Source: Atrina japonica
Taxonomy: Eukaryota > Mollusca > Bivalvia > Pterioida > Pinnidae
NCBI GenBank assembly: GCA_030159075.1
Contig: BROG01000045.1
Coordinates: forward strand, 1,951,501-2,015,500
DNA: 64,000 nt
Direction: 5' to 3'
Position 1 is the first letter of the stretch. The number at the start of each line of letters is the position of its first letter. The position numbers and the translations under genes were made by a program. Under the pieces are notes generated by a model that was not told where the DNA came from, ran no database searches, and was given only the letters and a program-made list of their open reading frames with translations. This document shows, in pieces, positions 11,757-44,689 of the stretch.

Positions 11757-11981
11757 ATGTTTTTGTGGCACATAGTTGCGAGTCTTCATGCATTTCATGC
11801 ATTAACAGGGTCCGACACCACAGAAGTAGATATTTTACTCAAGTCTGAGAATATTCCCAATTTTCGCCACCCAGTAAATCAAATTTCTGAATTTGCCAAA
11901 ATTGAGAAAAAAAGGTTTAGACTTATTAAATTCTTAATTTTTATGGTGCCACACTCAAATGCTTTGGGGACAGACGATTGA
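11757..11981 (+). pseudogene. Relic of an unidentified transposon-type protein (HALTGSDTT motif)
   Basis: The 74-residue frame contains the string HALTGSDTT, which resembles the 'H-A-x-T-G-x-D-T-T' motif of a widespread, poorly characterised protein found in transposon-rich invertebrate genomes. No upstream continuation in frame is seen, and the flanks are AT-rich with no splice logic. I treat it as a degraded fragment; the family assignment is from memory of the motif only. Confidence 0.35.
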
Positions 11982-12110
11982 AAACTTCCTTACGTAATGT
12001 CCCCTAGTTGGAATTATAACATTCCTTTAATAACTGGACGTTGTTATGAATGAAAGTCCCCAAAAATACATTTACTTAATTACAGAGTATTTTCTAAACT
12101 ATCAACTATA

Positions 12111-12225
12111 GGGGTCACCGTGGTCGATTGGTTAGTGCATCGAACTTTAAACCAGAAAGTCTCTCACCTCGAGTTAGTCCTGCTAGAACCTAAGATGATT
12201 TTTAAAGGAAGTTTGCCAGTTCAAA
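12111..12225 (+). mobile_element. SINE family A, 5' part only
   Basis: The tRNA-like head (ccgtggtcgattggttagtgcatcg) and the following gtctctcacctc and gtttgccagt blocks match the family; the 3' half is missing. Confidence 0.65.
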
Positions 12226-12425
12226 TTTTAGGTAATAAAGCATAAGGCCGTTAAAATTATAATTGCAAGAGTAATCGTTCCTGTTTATCACCATACCTAC
12301 GAGTATCCAGTGAGGAATAAAACGTTTTTCCCGGGAAGATTTTCATAACTGAAAAGTGAGTTGAATCATCCATATGATAATCAAAAGGTTACTCCGCCCC
12401 GCCATGTCACGTGACTCGGACACTT
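12225..12425 (-). repeat. Dispersed repeat C, minus-strand copy
   Basis: The minus-strand reading ggagtaaccttttgattatc, then tgattcaactcacttttcag and cgttttattcctc, matches the plus-strand copies at about 20225-20510 and 48340-48575. Probably a MITE or SINE-like unit of about 250-300 bp. Confidence 0.75.
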
Positions 12426-13442
12426 GATGATATAGTATTTTTTTCCTTTGGTGAAAATTGGCGAAGTATATGTCACCATTGGAAATTTTAGTATACATTT
12501 TGGTGATGATCAATAATAGACAAGCATAAGGTACATTTTTAGTGACCTAGCATTTTAATGACCTAGCATTTTAAACCACGTGATATAATATTGTTAATTG
12601 CCTATAAAATAGTTCCAAACACCGTCGATAAAATTGAAAACATAGGCCTTTACAAAGTCTTGTCTTTAAATTATATTTTATGAAACTGGCTTAAAATAAT
12701 GATCAATAGAAAAGAACATTAATATCTTATTGTATTGTTTGCATATTAAGAGTTTAAATATACTTTTTTGTGTCAAAAGAACACGTGCAAATATTTTTAT
12801 GGTATCAGAAGATAACAATGCAGTCGAACCACTAATATTGAACCATGTTACATTGGAATCCGACTTTATTTGAAAATCATTTTGATTCCCCGGCCAATTT
12901 TTTTAATTACCATTTAACTAGGTTATTTAAAAAACCCTTTTTATCTGAAAAAAACCCAATTCATTCTCATTCGATTTCAATATATTCGGGTTCGGCTGTA
13001 CTTTTAAAGTATATGTAAACTTATATGCTGTAACGATTACATGTGACAGGTATAAGACAGGTATCCGTGATATGGTTATTGTAATACAGCATACCTGGAT
13101 ATTTTCGCCTTTTTACGAGAGAAAACATATTCACCATTTTAAAATCGGCCTAAATCACCATGGTCTCGAGCTCAAAAATCCAACTTTTAGATTTTTGCTT
13201 TGGTTTTAAATTCGCCCTGTTAATGGTAAAATGGCGAAAAATAAACGGGTGCGAACATTTCGAGATAGATAGTAATACATGTGTATGCATAAATATTTAA
13301 AGAATAAAAGCCAAGTATCAACTGTCCAAGTTAGATTTTTGTTTGTTCATATTCGGACCAAGGTTCTATTTACTTTAGGCTGTTTTATTTATTATGGTAT
13401 GATTTCGTTTTCTTATGCATATGATCTGATATGACATGGTGT

Positions 13443-13690
13443 TTTAGCTCACCTGGGCCAAAACTTAAGTATATTGTCATAGCCCTTTATGCGTCTGTCG
13501 GCGTAAACTTTCCATATTTTCGAATTATTTTCCGGAGCACCTTTATGGAATTAGACGGAAATTAGTAGATTTTAAGCATTCGTAGTCCCTATTTAGTGTT
13601 TCTCGGACATATCCGCCCAGGGATGTTTTTAGGGATGGCGAAATAGGCCCAGGATGAACCCATCCTATAAGAATTCTTTTTCGGACCGGA
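13443..13690 (+). repeat. Partial copy of the AGCTCACCTG dispersed repeat
   Basis: It starts ttttagctcacctgggcc and shares the gcgtctgtcggcgtaaactttccatattttcgaa and 'cgcccagggatg' blocks with the longer copy at about 31490-32400. Confidence 0.65.
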
Positions 13691-13846
13691 TGCATAGAAT
13701 GACAAACCGAGAGCATCAGTGGTGTAGAAGAATGTGGAAAGGCGTATTGTTGTTTTGGCTGTATGCTGAGGTCAAATTTTGACGTGTGTTTGACGTATGT
13801 TCGGACTTTGTCATTTTAGCATATTATTATGCAGTTTATATGGTAA

Positions 13847-14235
13847 GGCCATTCCAATTTTTTTCTCTTTTAGCGTCCGCAAATAGGTTTTGAGATCATA
13901 AAACGAAAAAAAAAACACACAAAAGATCTTGGGAAAATTTTTGGAACATAGCCCTAAAATGAACAATTAAACATGAACATCTATTTTCATCATTGTGAAA
14001 ATTAACATTTCATAGGTTATGTTATTGATATGTGCCAAAGTTGTTTTTATGGTTTTTATCAATTTAATTTAGTTTTTCTTTTGTTTACATATCAGAAATT
14101 TTTTTTAAAGTGCATAAAATTGCATTAATCTCATAAAAATGTCTTGTGTTTTTCTGTCGTTTTGTATTTTTTCTGAAAGAAAGATATGTTTTTGATTTTC
14201 GGGTGAACGCTAAAGAAAATAAAATTGGAATGACC
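13847..14235. mobile_element. ~390-bp MITE with ~33-bp inverted ends
   Basis: The left end ggccattccaatttttttc...ttttagcg and the right end cgctaaagaaaataaaattggaatgacc are inverted repeats with few mismatches. The inner part is AT-rich with no ORF. No target duplication is obvious. Confidence 0.7.
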
Positions 14236-14267
14236 CAATTTCAACTGCCTTTCACTCCTTATCAGCA

Positions 14268-14655
14268 GATTCGAAACCCAGCGGGACCTAAGTTTTTACT
14301 GTGAGAAGGTTTGCCAGTTTACTTGCCGAAGGCCGGTGGTCTCTTCCCGGGTATGTTGTAACGTCTCTTCCCGGGTACGTTGTAACGTCTCTTCCCGGGT
14401 ATGTTGTAACGTCTCTTCCCGGGTACGTTGTAACGTCTCTTCCCGGGTATGTTGTAACGTCTCTTCCCGGGTACGTTGTAACGTCTCTTCCCGGGTACGT
14501 TGTAACGTCTCTTCCCGGGTATGTTGTAACGTCTCTTCCCGGGTACGTTTTAACGTCTCTTCCCGGGTATGTTGAAACGTCTCTTCCCGGGTACGTTGTG
14601 ACCGGTCTCTCTCCTCCACCATAAAAATCTGGTTGCCACCATATAACTGAAACAC
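14268..14655 (+). mobile_element. SINE family A with an internal 24-bp expansion
   Basis: Flanking blocks (gtttgccagtttacttgccgaaggccggtggtctcttcccgg and, after the array, tctctcctccaccataaaaatctggttgccaccatataactgaa) are those of the SINE. Between them the 24-bp block gtctcttcccgggtayg-ttgtaac is repeated about eleven times (about 14338-14600). Because 24 is a multiple of three, long open frames appear on both strands; they are not genes. Confidence 0.88.
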
Positions 14656-14954
14656 AAAAATTAGCTAGTTCCCGTGGGGTTTGGACCTGCCCTGACCAAA
14701 TGCTCTGAAAAATATTTGGACCATGGAATCAAATACGAAAAATATCTTTTTAAAGTAAACATTTCGTCTAAAAACTTAAATGTAGATCATGTTAGAATTC
14801 GTTTGTAAAATTAACATCCGAACTTTTTCACGCAGATATTAGTTTTACTGGCATAAGTACATATCATGAACCCGAGTTGGTGTCGTTCACATGTAAGTGA
14901 AAAATGGTAAGGAGAGAAACAACAATGACTCAGACAAAATATCTTTGCTATCTC

Positions 14955-14960
14955 TTTATT
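14955..14960 (-). terminator. Candidate polyadenylation signal for the Notch-ligand-like gene
   Basis: TTTATT on the plus strand reads AATAAA on the minus strand, about 450 bases past the tentative stop at 15406. It is one of several possible sites in AT-rich sequence. Confidence 0.3.
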
Positions 14961-15405
14961 ATCTATTCGTGATACATAATTGTAAATAATCATATATTTT
15001 TATAATACAAATAATAAACTGAGGCGACAAGTGTGAATAAAAATGGTATAATGGTTAACCAAACGTTTTAAAACTGAAAACAATTTACGATGTACCAAAC
15101 ACAAAATATCGAAACAGATCTAATACAATATGTAATCGCCATTACATGATAATAAATCTTCTATTTTTCAGAAAAAAAAATTATTACTGCATAAAATATG
15201 AAAATGACTCAAAATGAAAATTGCGTCATTACGTGAAGTGGGCCTAATATCTGACTTCCTTTTAGCAAAGAACATCTGTCAGTTAAACGATAAACATACA
15301 GTTGGAAATATCCGGAAGACATTACATTGTATCCTCTGACACATCGATGTCGTTGATGTAATAATTGTCAAGTTAAGAAGAGTGAATCAGAGGATACTAA
15401 TCGGT

Positions 15406-35917
<20,512 letters not shown>

Positions 35918-35964
35918 TTTGGCATCTCCTTTTGATGTATGACCCTCAACTGGGTATGTCTTTA

Positions 35965-35970
35965 TTTATA
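35965..35970 (-). promoter_or_regulatory. TATA box for the Notch-ligand-like gene
   Basis: On the minus strand the region reads gctttataaataaagac. It is placed so that transcription would begin around 35936-35945, leaving a 5' UTR of only about 20-30 bases before the ATG at 35917. Confidence 0.55.
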
Positions 35971-36359
35971 AAGCTACCCTTGTAGCACAATATCCGGTAT
36001 AAAATGACTGATAAGTTTGTTTAGTGAAGAAGCTTATCTTTTTTTTAGTATTGGCCATCGGATTCATGGTAACATGGCTATTTGAAACATAGAATAATCG
36101 ATATTACAAAGTTACGAGGGCCCTGAGTTTACTTTGATTATCTTTATGTACATTATGATTGCCACTTCAATCTGTCCAGTGTTAAGAACATCTCGTAGAT
36201 TCTGTATTGTCTTTATCAACATTTAAGTCAATTTTACTTCTTAACCTTCTCTCCTAGATGTGGTGGTGACTCTCTCATATTTGATTATCCCAAATTGTTA
36301 ACACGATTTAACTTTGGCACCAGATGTGTATCAATACATGTGTGCCGGTGGTTTTATTA

Positions 36360-36560
36360 TGATTTCATATGTTCATAATGAAGATGTATGGTTCCGGCGT
36401 TTACAATTTGAACTATTTCTAATAAACCTATCGACAAACAACGCCCGAAACGACACCATTTGGCAAACTTTTTCATTATGACGTCACAATTAAATGGTCC
36501 GTCACACACTTGTTTGATTATGACATCACAATCGAATGACGTCAAAAAGCACATGGACAG
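36360..36560. repeat. Dispersed repeat D
   Basis: The end cattatgacgtcacaattaaatggtccgtcacacacttgtttgattatgacatcacaatcgaatgacgtca is matched with divergence at about 55905-56110. Confidence 0.65.
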
Positions 36561-36624
36561 GCATGTGTCAGACAATTGGCGATAGGTCAAATTGACTATA
36601 TCAGCAGTATAAAGTAAGAAACCT

Positions 36625-36815
36625 TACTCTGAACCATGAAGTCTCTCACACTTGTGGCCAGCGTAGATTCGAGCCCCCCCCCCCCCCCCCTTGGAAGCTT
36701 AACAGATTTTTGAGAGGCAGTTTGCCGGAAGTCCGTTGATCTCTTCTCTGGAACATTGTAACCGGATTCTCTCTTCCACCATCTGAAAAAACGGGCCACC
36801 ACCATATAACTGACC
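36625..36815 (+). mobile_element. SINE family A copy with a 20-base poly-C insert
   Basis: tgaaccatgaagtctctcac, the B-box region gattcgagc, then a run of about 20 C, then cagtttgccggaagtccgttgatctcttc and the accatataactga end. The poly-C run is likely a slippage expansion next to the B box. Confidence 0.8.
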
Positions 36816-36929
36816 AAGAAACCGCCAAAGACCGTATGACCGGATTGCAAAGTAAAATCTTGCTTCAGCCTGAAACTTTAAAAATAAATTTGATCCCAAT
36901 CACAATTACTATATATATATTCCCCTATA

Positions 36930-37150
36930 AATCACAGATACAAAGTATTGGTAGTGAGGAGGTTCAAGAGACAGTATACAAATATAGTGATCAATGGACG
37001 AATCAATACCTGAATCAAGTGTTATGGAGGAGTAAGTATCCCCTGTCGCCCACTCACACCCGCCATGAGTCCAAAGTTCAATCCAAATGAAAACAAGTGA
37101 AGGATAGATCCTTGTCACAATCGTAACAGAAAATCCAATTGCCAAACAGA
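36930..37150 (-). repeat. Retroelement 3' tail, minus strand
   Basis: gttatggaggagtaagtatcccctgtcgcc, then cacccgccatgagtccaaagttcaatccaaatgaaaac, matches the tail and the sequence just after the reverse transcriptase C-terminus at 51.0 kb. Confidence 0.75.
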
Positions 37151-37954
37151 TAGCTAAACATCTCAGTGACTAAAAATAGTAATTTTCTGACAAGATAATC
37201 ATACTGACCATATATTTCTTGAAATGTTGACTTTAAACGCGATTCCTCGTAAGTAATTCATCAGCATATGTAATGATCATATGTTGAACAAGTGTCATAT
37301 CGAATTATCTCGGAAATATAAACACTATATGCAGGCAAAAATGGTATTACTATATAAATATGTAAAGTTGAAGATAGGAATGCCGAAATCACAGAGTATG
37401 TGTGTAGTATAGCTTTGTTGTTTTTTTTAACATATCCATATTAACATCTGTGTCGATAATAAGTAAAATGTCCACGTAAGATGCGTAATGTGCTAGATTC
37501 TGTAGTGTCTTTAATTTCTTGTTTGTTTTGATAGAATATATTTGTAATTGCACAGGTTTACTGAGGGATGTTGTGAATTTTAAGTATCTAATATATATAC
37601 ATGTATATATAAATATAAATGGTAGCTCATCATTTTAGTATCTACCACTCTGTGTAAGACTGATCTTTAGCGAGTTCCTATTGTTCCTTTTTGTACTATA
37701 ATTAGATATTTTATCAACCATCGTATAGTTTTAACCATTAAGACAAAGTGTCTGGTTCCTTCATATTTGGCACAAGTACTGGCATATACCTTGACAGATT
37801 TCATAACTAAACTGGAGTTCTGTTGCCAATGAATTACATTTTTAATTTAAAGTTAGGAAACGTCAACAGCGATAACATGATAACATTTGAGACAGTATAT
37901 TGTTAAATTGGTAAATATGGTTGATATCCAGGCATTGCCAAACCTGTTAATTGT

Positions 37955-37955
37955 A

Positions 37956-38012
<57 letters not shown>
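37955..38012. repeat. (CA)n microsatellite
   Basis: About 28 CA units, upstream of the TRIM gene. Confidence 0.97.
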
Positions 38013-38015
<3 letters not shown>

Positions 38016-39594
38016 GATATTCCCGCGAGTTGTTAATTACGCGATTTTCTTATGCAAGTCATACGCATTTGGTATTTAAGCGATGAAACAACTTTCTGCA
38101 GGCGGTCCTTATTAAATAAAAATCTTAGCACAACAGTTGGACTGGTACCAGAGGGTAACTTATATACTCCGTATAGTTTGATTTGCAAATTGTTATGAAT
38201 GAAAAAAGAAAACAGTGAAAGAAAAAAAACTGGGAAAAACAGAACAAGGTAAACAAGATATAAACAAATTCTTGCCCAGGTACAAATAACCACGTCAAAT
38301 TGAATGTCCATACATAATCTAAACTTAAACGTCATTTATAAATTTGTACTAAAACACTGTGATGTTTCAAGACTGATTTTGTGAAGTATTATAATTGATA
38401 ATAATCAATTAACTAATTGTCTTTTAACCCAGGTCAGAATTCGCGATCAGTTTGTATTTGAGTATTGTCTATGTTGAACATATTCCGTGTAAAATATGAT
38501 GAAGAAATATGTCAAAATTAGTCTGTTTAACTCGTAAACCCTTAAAATAATGGACTCTTCTATAAATCATCGACTAAGACCAGTCCAAATGTGTCTTCAG
38601 GGGTGAATGAGTTAACTGAGCACAATATATCTCCATCACAAGATAATGATCTCAATAGATACGTTGTCCTTGATAGTCGTAAGATATTAATCACGCTATC
38701 AAAATGTATCACCTCAATAAACAGTATATTTAATTGCATTTCAGTCTTTCAATCTGCAGTACTAGATCAATTAATTCTTAACATGTTAGGCGATCCAGAT
38801 GATTGGAAGTGAATGAATGTATACCTTTAACCGTTATAAAAAGAAAATTAAAATTTCAATTCTAGTTCGTGTGATTTGAAAAGGCATTGATAATAATTCG
38901 GATTTGTATCTGTATGATATACACAATGTTGGTTTTCTATCGTGTCTATGTTGATATTTACGACAACTAGAACTAAACACTACCCCTACCATCGCAATGT
39001 TCCAAACTTGTAATATGTAACGTAAGGAACAAACTTCACAGTAAAAACGGTAAGATGCACTTTATTTGTCAAATTCAAAGTCCGAAATCACAGGTAATAT
39101 TAAGATGTTTTGTATAATATTTTTCTAGAGATATTGTGTGTAGTACACTATTTCAGTAGTAGTAGTTTCTGAGGGAGTACGTAGGTAAATTAAAAGCATA
39201 CATAATGTCATTTTGATAAAAATATATCCCGCGATTAGACCTAAACTTCAAAAAACTTAAAAATATACACTATAGTAATTATTAACATGAAATGCGCCGA
39301 CAACTGAAATTCTTTGCATCCATGAAAGAACATCCAATGTTCACGCGGTCATTGTTCACATTCGAATTCTTTTTACAGATTATGACATCTAGAAAATTTG
39401 GGCAAACCGGGATTTTATTTGTATAAAATATCAAATATTTGAAACTCTTTATACAAACCAAAAAAGAATCATTTTGACAGTTTGAAAACATTTATCTTGG
39501 CAAATGAAACGGTTGTTGTCTTTTTGAAACTTAAATTACATTTACTTATCTCTCCCCCCCCTTCTCTCTCTCGTAGGAACTTTTACATTTATTT

Positions 39595-40040
39595 TGTTCA
39601 TATTTTACAATCGTCTACTCGTCATATACCTGTATTGAATACCTTCACCTTTGTCAAGTAGAAGACCCAGGTGTATTTTACAATCGTCCACTCGTCATAT
39701 ACCTGTATTGAATACCTTCACCTTTGCCAAGTAGAAGACCCAGGGGTATTTTACAATCGTCCACTCGTCATATACCTGTAGTGAATATTTTCACCTTTGT
39801 CAAGTAGAAGACCCAAGTGTATTTTACAATCGTCCACTCGTCATATACCTGTAGTGAATATCTTCACCTTTGTCAAGTAGAAGACCCAAGTGTATTTTAC
39901 AATCGTCCACTCGTCATATACCTGTAGTGAATATCTTCACCTTTGCCAAGTAGAAGACTTAGGTGTATTTTACAATCGTCACTAGTCATATACCTGTAGT
40001 GAATATATTCACCTTTACCAAGTAGAAGACCCAGGTGTAA
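39595..40040. repeat. ~73-bp minisatellite, 6 copies
   Basis: The unit is like tattttacaatcgtccactcgtcatatacctgtagtgaatatcttcacctttgtcaagtagaagacccaggtg. Copies are very similar, so the array is young. Confidence 0.93.
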
Positions 40041-41289
40041 TTTAACTCATCAAGCCCTGAAGTCACATTGGACTTGCCCATTTCAAAGACAGGTTCAGCA
40101 CACTGTCAGAATACAGGGGTGGATGATTTAGAATGAACATTTTATGATAATTTCACATGCAATATGAACTAGTTCACTCCTGAATTATAATTGTAGACCA
40201 TACTATTTATTTATTTGGGCGAGTCTAAAAGTTACCACAGGGGTTGATGAGTTCGATATGACTTTTATCTTGTAACAAGGAAGTTTACTGTGATCAAACT
40301 ACTCTTAATTTTTGACAAATATTTTCTCATTGGACGATAAAACAGAGATGTACCGTAAGTCAACAAAATACGTATGTTGTGTCGTAGAGATTTAGGCAGT
40401 TTTTGATAAATCTTACTTGTGCATTACATTTATGGTATTTGAATATGAAAAGCTGAAATAGGTGCTAATTTCAATTAATTAAATTTCTAAGATTTTTCTT
40501 TTAAAAGGTTTTGATCGTTGTGCTTTAGCGACACAGTTATTTTATCTATCACAATTCTGGTTATTCGGAACATTTCAATAAATCTGTATCTCGAAACGTG
40601 AGTGTGTGTATACATGTAAATGTAGTGACTTCGCTCGTTTTGTATTCATATATTTTTATTTTTTTGTGTGCATGGAACTTGGCGTTGTTTCCATATATAA
40701 ATGAAAAATTCCCGACGGGATGAAAAACAATAATAAAACATTTTCTATAATTTAAAAGATCGAATTTTGTTCAGAATTGTCTTAGGTCTTATCATTCCTT
40801 ATTTTACTTATCTAGAATCAATCGTCGTGATTGAACTGCTTTATTTATTATACTTTGCACTCTCGGGATCCTTCCCTCAAGATTTAAATGAATTCTAATT
40901 CTAGTTATATTACCGACCAATTATTGAATATAAAATCATTTTGGCATAATTTTATAGTACGTCAACACCTGAGGGTAATTCATTTAGAACACTCTCTTTG
41001 GGAGCGGAATATCCCGACTTCCACGTACCGGATCATATCTGTATCCTGTCTCCACTTTTCGATTTAGCCGGGAGTGTGCCAAATTCTGATAACATTGTAA
41101 ATATGTTGACATCTTTTGATATTACTGCCGCAAAATAAAGAAAATGATAACACGATACCCGAGTCACCAAAAAGGTCAAACTCTTACACTTAGTTGTCGG
41201 TTCTTTGAACTCTCGATCTTGCAAGAACCGACAATTCTGTGTAATTGATCGCAAAAAAAGTAGGCCTAGTGACTGTCCCTTCATTAGTC

Positions 41290-41390
41290 GCTTATCTTCA
41301 GATCTAACGCCTCCGTGGCACCTGGTCCCACGTCTGGATTTCCAGTGGTCCGTGTTTGTCCAGTGCTCACCAGATTTGTATACTGTATAC
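41290..41390 (+). repeat. Retroelement 3' tail fragment
   Basis: cctccgtggcacctggtcccacgtctggatttccagtggtccgtgtttgtcc matches the tail at 29.2 kb. Its end touches the left arm of the MITE at 41380. Confidence 0.75.
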
Positions 41391-41777
41391 AGGGTTATTT
41401 TCGCCCCATGTAAATTTCATCCTACTTCATTTGCAAACAGTTTCGCCCCGTTTTAAATTGGCCCAATCTCCATTCAAGAAACGTGTGTGTAACGTGTTTA
41501 ACACTCGGTGATTTTTATTATTGATTAAATATTATTTAATTGCGAAGTTTTATTTAATAATCGATACTTGTGCATATCTACTTTGCATGGTAACATTAAA
41601 GCCTTTTAAACAACTGTGTTTTGTTTAAAATGAAATATATAATAGATAATCTCTGCAATTAATAAAAATAGATGAATATACCGTTTTGAATCAACACAGT
41701 TTTGAATTCGCCGAGTAATGATGACGGCGAAAGGGGAAAAAATAAAACGGGGGAGAAATTTTCCCTGTATACAGTAT
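41380..41777. mobile_element. MITE with atactgtatacaggg ends
   Basis: Terminal arms atactgtatacaggg and ccctgtatacagtat are perfect inverted repeats, followed inward by looser symmetry (ttattttcgcccc against ggggagaaatttt). It is AT-rich inside with no ORF. It sits in or against a retroelement tail fragment. Confidence 0.75.
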
Positions 41778-42119
41778 TGTCTGTTGTACATCCTGAAGAT
41801 TTATACTTTGTTATGTGTGATTTTTATTTCTTTTAGATGAGCTTAAACACGAAAATCAAATCACGGTAAGCGTGACAAGCCTCACTGAAGTGACATAATA
41901 TTATAGCACAGGTAAGACTTTGAAGACATTTACCTATATGTTGTGACATCTTCAAATAAGTCGAAACATTTTGGTGATAAGTAAATTAAACATCAAATCA
42001 AAAAAAAATTTCTACACAATATCAACATCATATGGAGACATATCTGTATCATATATATATATATATACCAATTGATACCAAAGTAATATTCGTATTCGAA
42101 TATAGTCAGTATAGAATAA

Positions 42120-43990
42120 ATGACAAATACAGACCCATGTAAATCCACTACAATAGTAAATATAGAAAATGTAGGATAAATACAGACCCATGTAAATCCA
42201 CTACAATAGTAAATATAGAAAATGTAGGATAAATACAGACCCATGTAAATTCACTTACATAGTAAACATAGACAATATGACAAAATGGACCTCTGAAAAT
42301 CCACTTACATAGTAAACATAGACAATATGACAAAATGGACCTCTGAAAATCCACTTACATAGTAAACATAGACAATATGACAAAATGGACCTCTGAAAAT
42401 CCACTTACATAGTAAACATAGACAATATGACAAAATGGACCTCTGAAAATCCACTTACATAGTAAACATAGACAATATGACAAAATGGACCTCTGAAAAT
42501 CCACTTACATAGTAAACATAGACAATATGACAAAAAGGACCTCTGAAAATCCACTTACATAGTAAACATAGACAATATGACAAAAAGGACCTCTGAAAAA
42601 TCCACTTACAAACATAGACAATATGACAAAATGGACCTCTGAAAATCCACTTACATAGTAAACATAGACAATATGACAAAATGGACCTCTGAAAATCCAC
42701 TTACATAGTAAACATAGACAATATGGACAAAATGGACCTCTGAAAATCCACTTACATAGTAAACATAGACAATATGACAAAAAGGACCTCTGAAAATCCA
42801 CTTACATAGTAAACATAGACAATATGACAAAAAGGACCTCTGAAAATCCACTTACATAGTAAACATAGACAATATGACAAAATGGACCTCTGAAAATCCA
42901 CTTACATAGTAAACATAGACAATATGACAAAATGGACCTCTGAAAATCCACTTACATAGTAAACATAGACAATAAATGACAAAAACAGACCTCTGAGAAC
43001 CCACATACAGCAGTAAAACAGACAATACAGGACAAATACAGTCCTCTGAAAACCCACATACAGTAGTAAAACAGACAATATAGGACAAATACAGTCCTCT
43101 GGAAACCAGCTTACAGAGTAAACATAGATAATATAGGACAAATACAGTCCTCTGAGAACCCACATACAGCAGTAAAACAGACAATACAGGACAAATACAG
43201 TCCTCTGAAAACCCACATACAGTAGTAAAACAGACAATATAGGACAAATACAGTCCTCTGGAAACCAGCTTACAGAGTAAACATAGATAATATAGGACAA
43301 ATACAGTCCTCTGAGAACCCACATACAGTAGTAAAACAGACAATACTGACAAATACAGTCCTCTGAGAACCCACATACAGTAGTAAAATAGACAATATAG
43401 GACAAATACAGTCCTCTAGAAACCCACATACAGTAGTAAAACAGACAATACTGACAAATACAGTCCTCTGAGAACCCACATACAGTAGTAAAACAGACAA
43501 TACAGGACAAATACAGTCCTCTGGAAACCTACATACAGTAGTAAAATAGACAATATAGGACAAATACAGTCCTCTAGAAACCCACATACAGTAGTAAAAT
43601 AGACAATACAGGACAAATACAGTCCTCTAGAAACCCACATACAGTAGTAAAATAGACAATACAGGACAAATACAGTCCTCTAGAAACCCACATACAATAG
43701 TAAAACAGACAATACAGGACAAATACAGTCCTCTGAGAACCCACATACAGTAGTAAAATAGACAATATAGGACAAATACAGTCCTCTAGAAACCCACATA
43801 CAGTAGTAAAATAGATAATACAGGACAAATACAGTCCTCTAGAAACCCACTTACATAGTAAACATAGACAATATGACAAAACAGTCCTCTGAAAACCCAC
43901 ATACAGTAGTAAAATAGACAATATAGGACAAATACAGTCCTCTGGAAACCCATTTACATAGTAAACATAGATAATATAGGACAAATACGA
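42120..43990. repeat. 50-53-bp minisatellite, ~36 copies, partly derived from retroelement tail
   Basis: The left part repeats a 50-bp unit like aaaatccacttacatagtaaacatagacaatatgacaaaatggacctctg. The right part repeats a roughly 53-bp unit containing ggacaaatacagtcctctgg and aaacccacatacagtagtaaa. Between the two lies a transition near 42970. The right-hand unit shares 22 of 25 bases with the retroelement tail. The long minus-strand frames are an artefact of the period. Confidence 0.92.
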
Positions 43991-44159
43991 AACTTTTGTT
44001 AACCCAGATAAAATATATATTATTTATCGAATACATAAATCCATCAAAAGGATTTGAACCGTGAAAACCGCGTCTGAAAATTTTCTAAAGCCTATCTACC
44101 TAAATATTTACGGTGAAAATGCTTAATATAAAATATCTCAGATACAAAAGTATAAATCT

Positions 44160-44450
44160 TTAGGATGTACAGGATATAGGTACAAATCTGGTAAAAAAAA
44201 ATGGACAGATACTTACCTTTGGAAATCAAGAGGTGGGATCAGGTGTCATGGAGGAGTAAGCATTTCCTGTCAACCGGTCACACCCGCTGTGAGTCCACAG
44301 TTAAATCAAAATGAAATACGTGAGGAATGAATCCTCCGTCACAATTGGTAGAGACGTATCAACAACCGCCACGGAACAGGTAACTGAACATTTCACCCAG
44401 TGAATCAGAGTTATCGCATACTAGACTATTATACTGAACGTAAAATTTAC
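44160..44450 (-). repeat. Retroelement 3' end (tail plus last part of reverse transcriptase region)
   Basis: Reading the minus strand gives the sequence found after the ORF at 29.04-29.3 kb, including the ggcggttgttgatacgtctctacc stretch and the tail to ttaccagatttgta. It is a longer truncated copy than the other tails. Confidence 0.75.
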
Positions 44451-44689
44451 GGAAATGCGATTTTCGATATCCTTGTGTCAATAATTTGCCAGTGAGTAGT
44501 TTACCTCTGTATATGAAATGTTGAACACGCCCTTTACTAATTCGATTGGTATAAATATCGGGAGGTTGATTTTTTTATTGAAGTCATTCCCCAATATTAC
44601 AAACTACATGTATATACAGTACATGAATGTTTAAACAAAAACTCTCTACACCATAGGATATAAAAATAACAACACAATTTTAACTGTAA

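Larger units (their letters stand above)
11360..15405. other. Region between convergent genes, full of transposon debris
   Basis: This stretch holds a relic ORF (11757-11981), a SINE fragment (12111-12225), dispersed repeat C (about 12225-12425), a sequence with 'attttcgcc / ggcgaaaaat' arms (about 13090-13260), part of the AGCTCACCTG repeat (13443-13690), a MITE (13847-14235) and a SINE with an internal 24-bp array (14268-14655). If the Notch-ligand-like gene has further 3' exons, they should lie here on the minus strand; I could not identify any. Confidence 0.5.

Noticed and set aside
14296..14655. Long open frames on both strands with repeated HTREET- or SLPGYVV-type peptides
   Set aside because: They arise because a 24-bp tandem repeat has no stop in several frames. 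The flanks are SINE sequence, not gene sequence.
38033..38335. 100-residue minus-strand frame with a hydrophobic stretch
   Set aside because: The hydrophobic part comes from T- and A-rich DNA. There is no motif and no matching splice sites.
38591..38812. Possible plus-strand terminal exon (acceptor near 38745, ending GDPDDWK)
   Set aside because: The acceptor looks usable and the end is plausible, but no upstream exon or homology is recognisable, so I do not call a gene.
42455..43984. Series of minus-strand frames with repeated GLYLSYIV or CKWIFRGPF peptides
   Set aside because: Products of the 50-53-bp minisatellite read in all frames. Frames break wherever the unit changes, and there are no conserved start or splice features.
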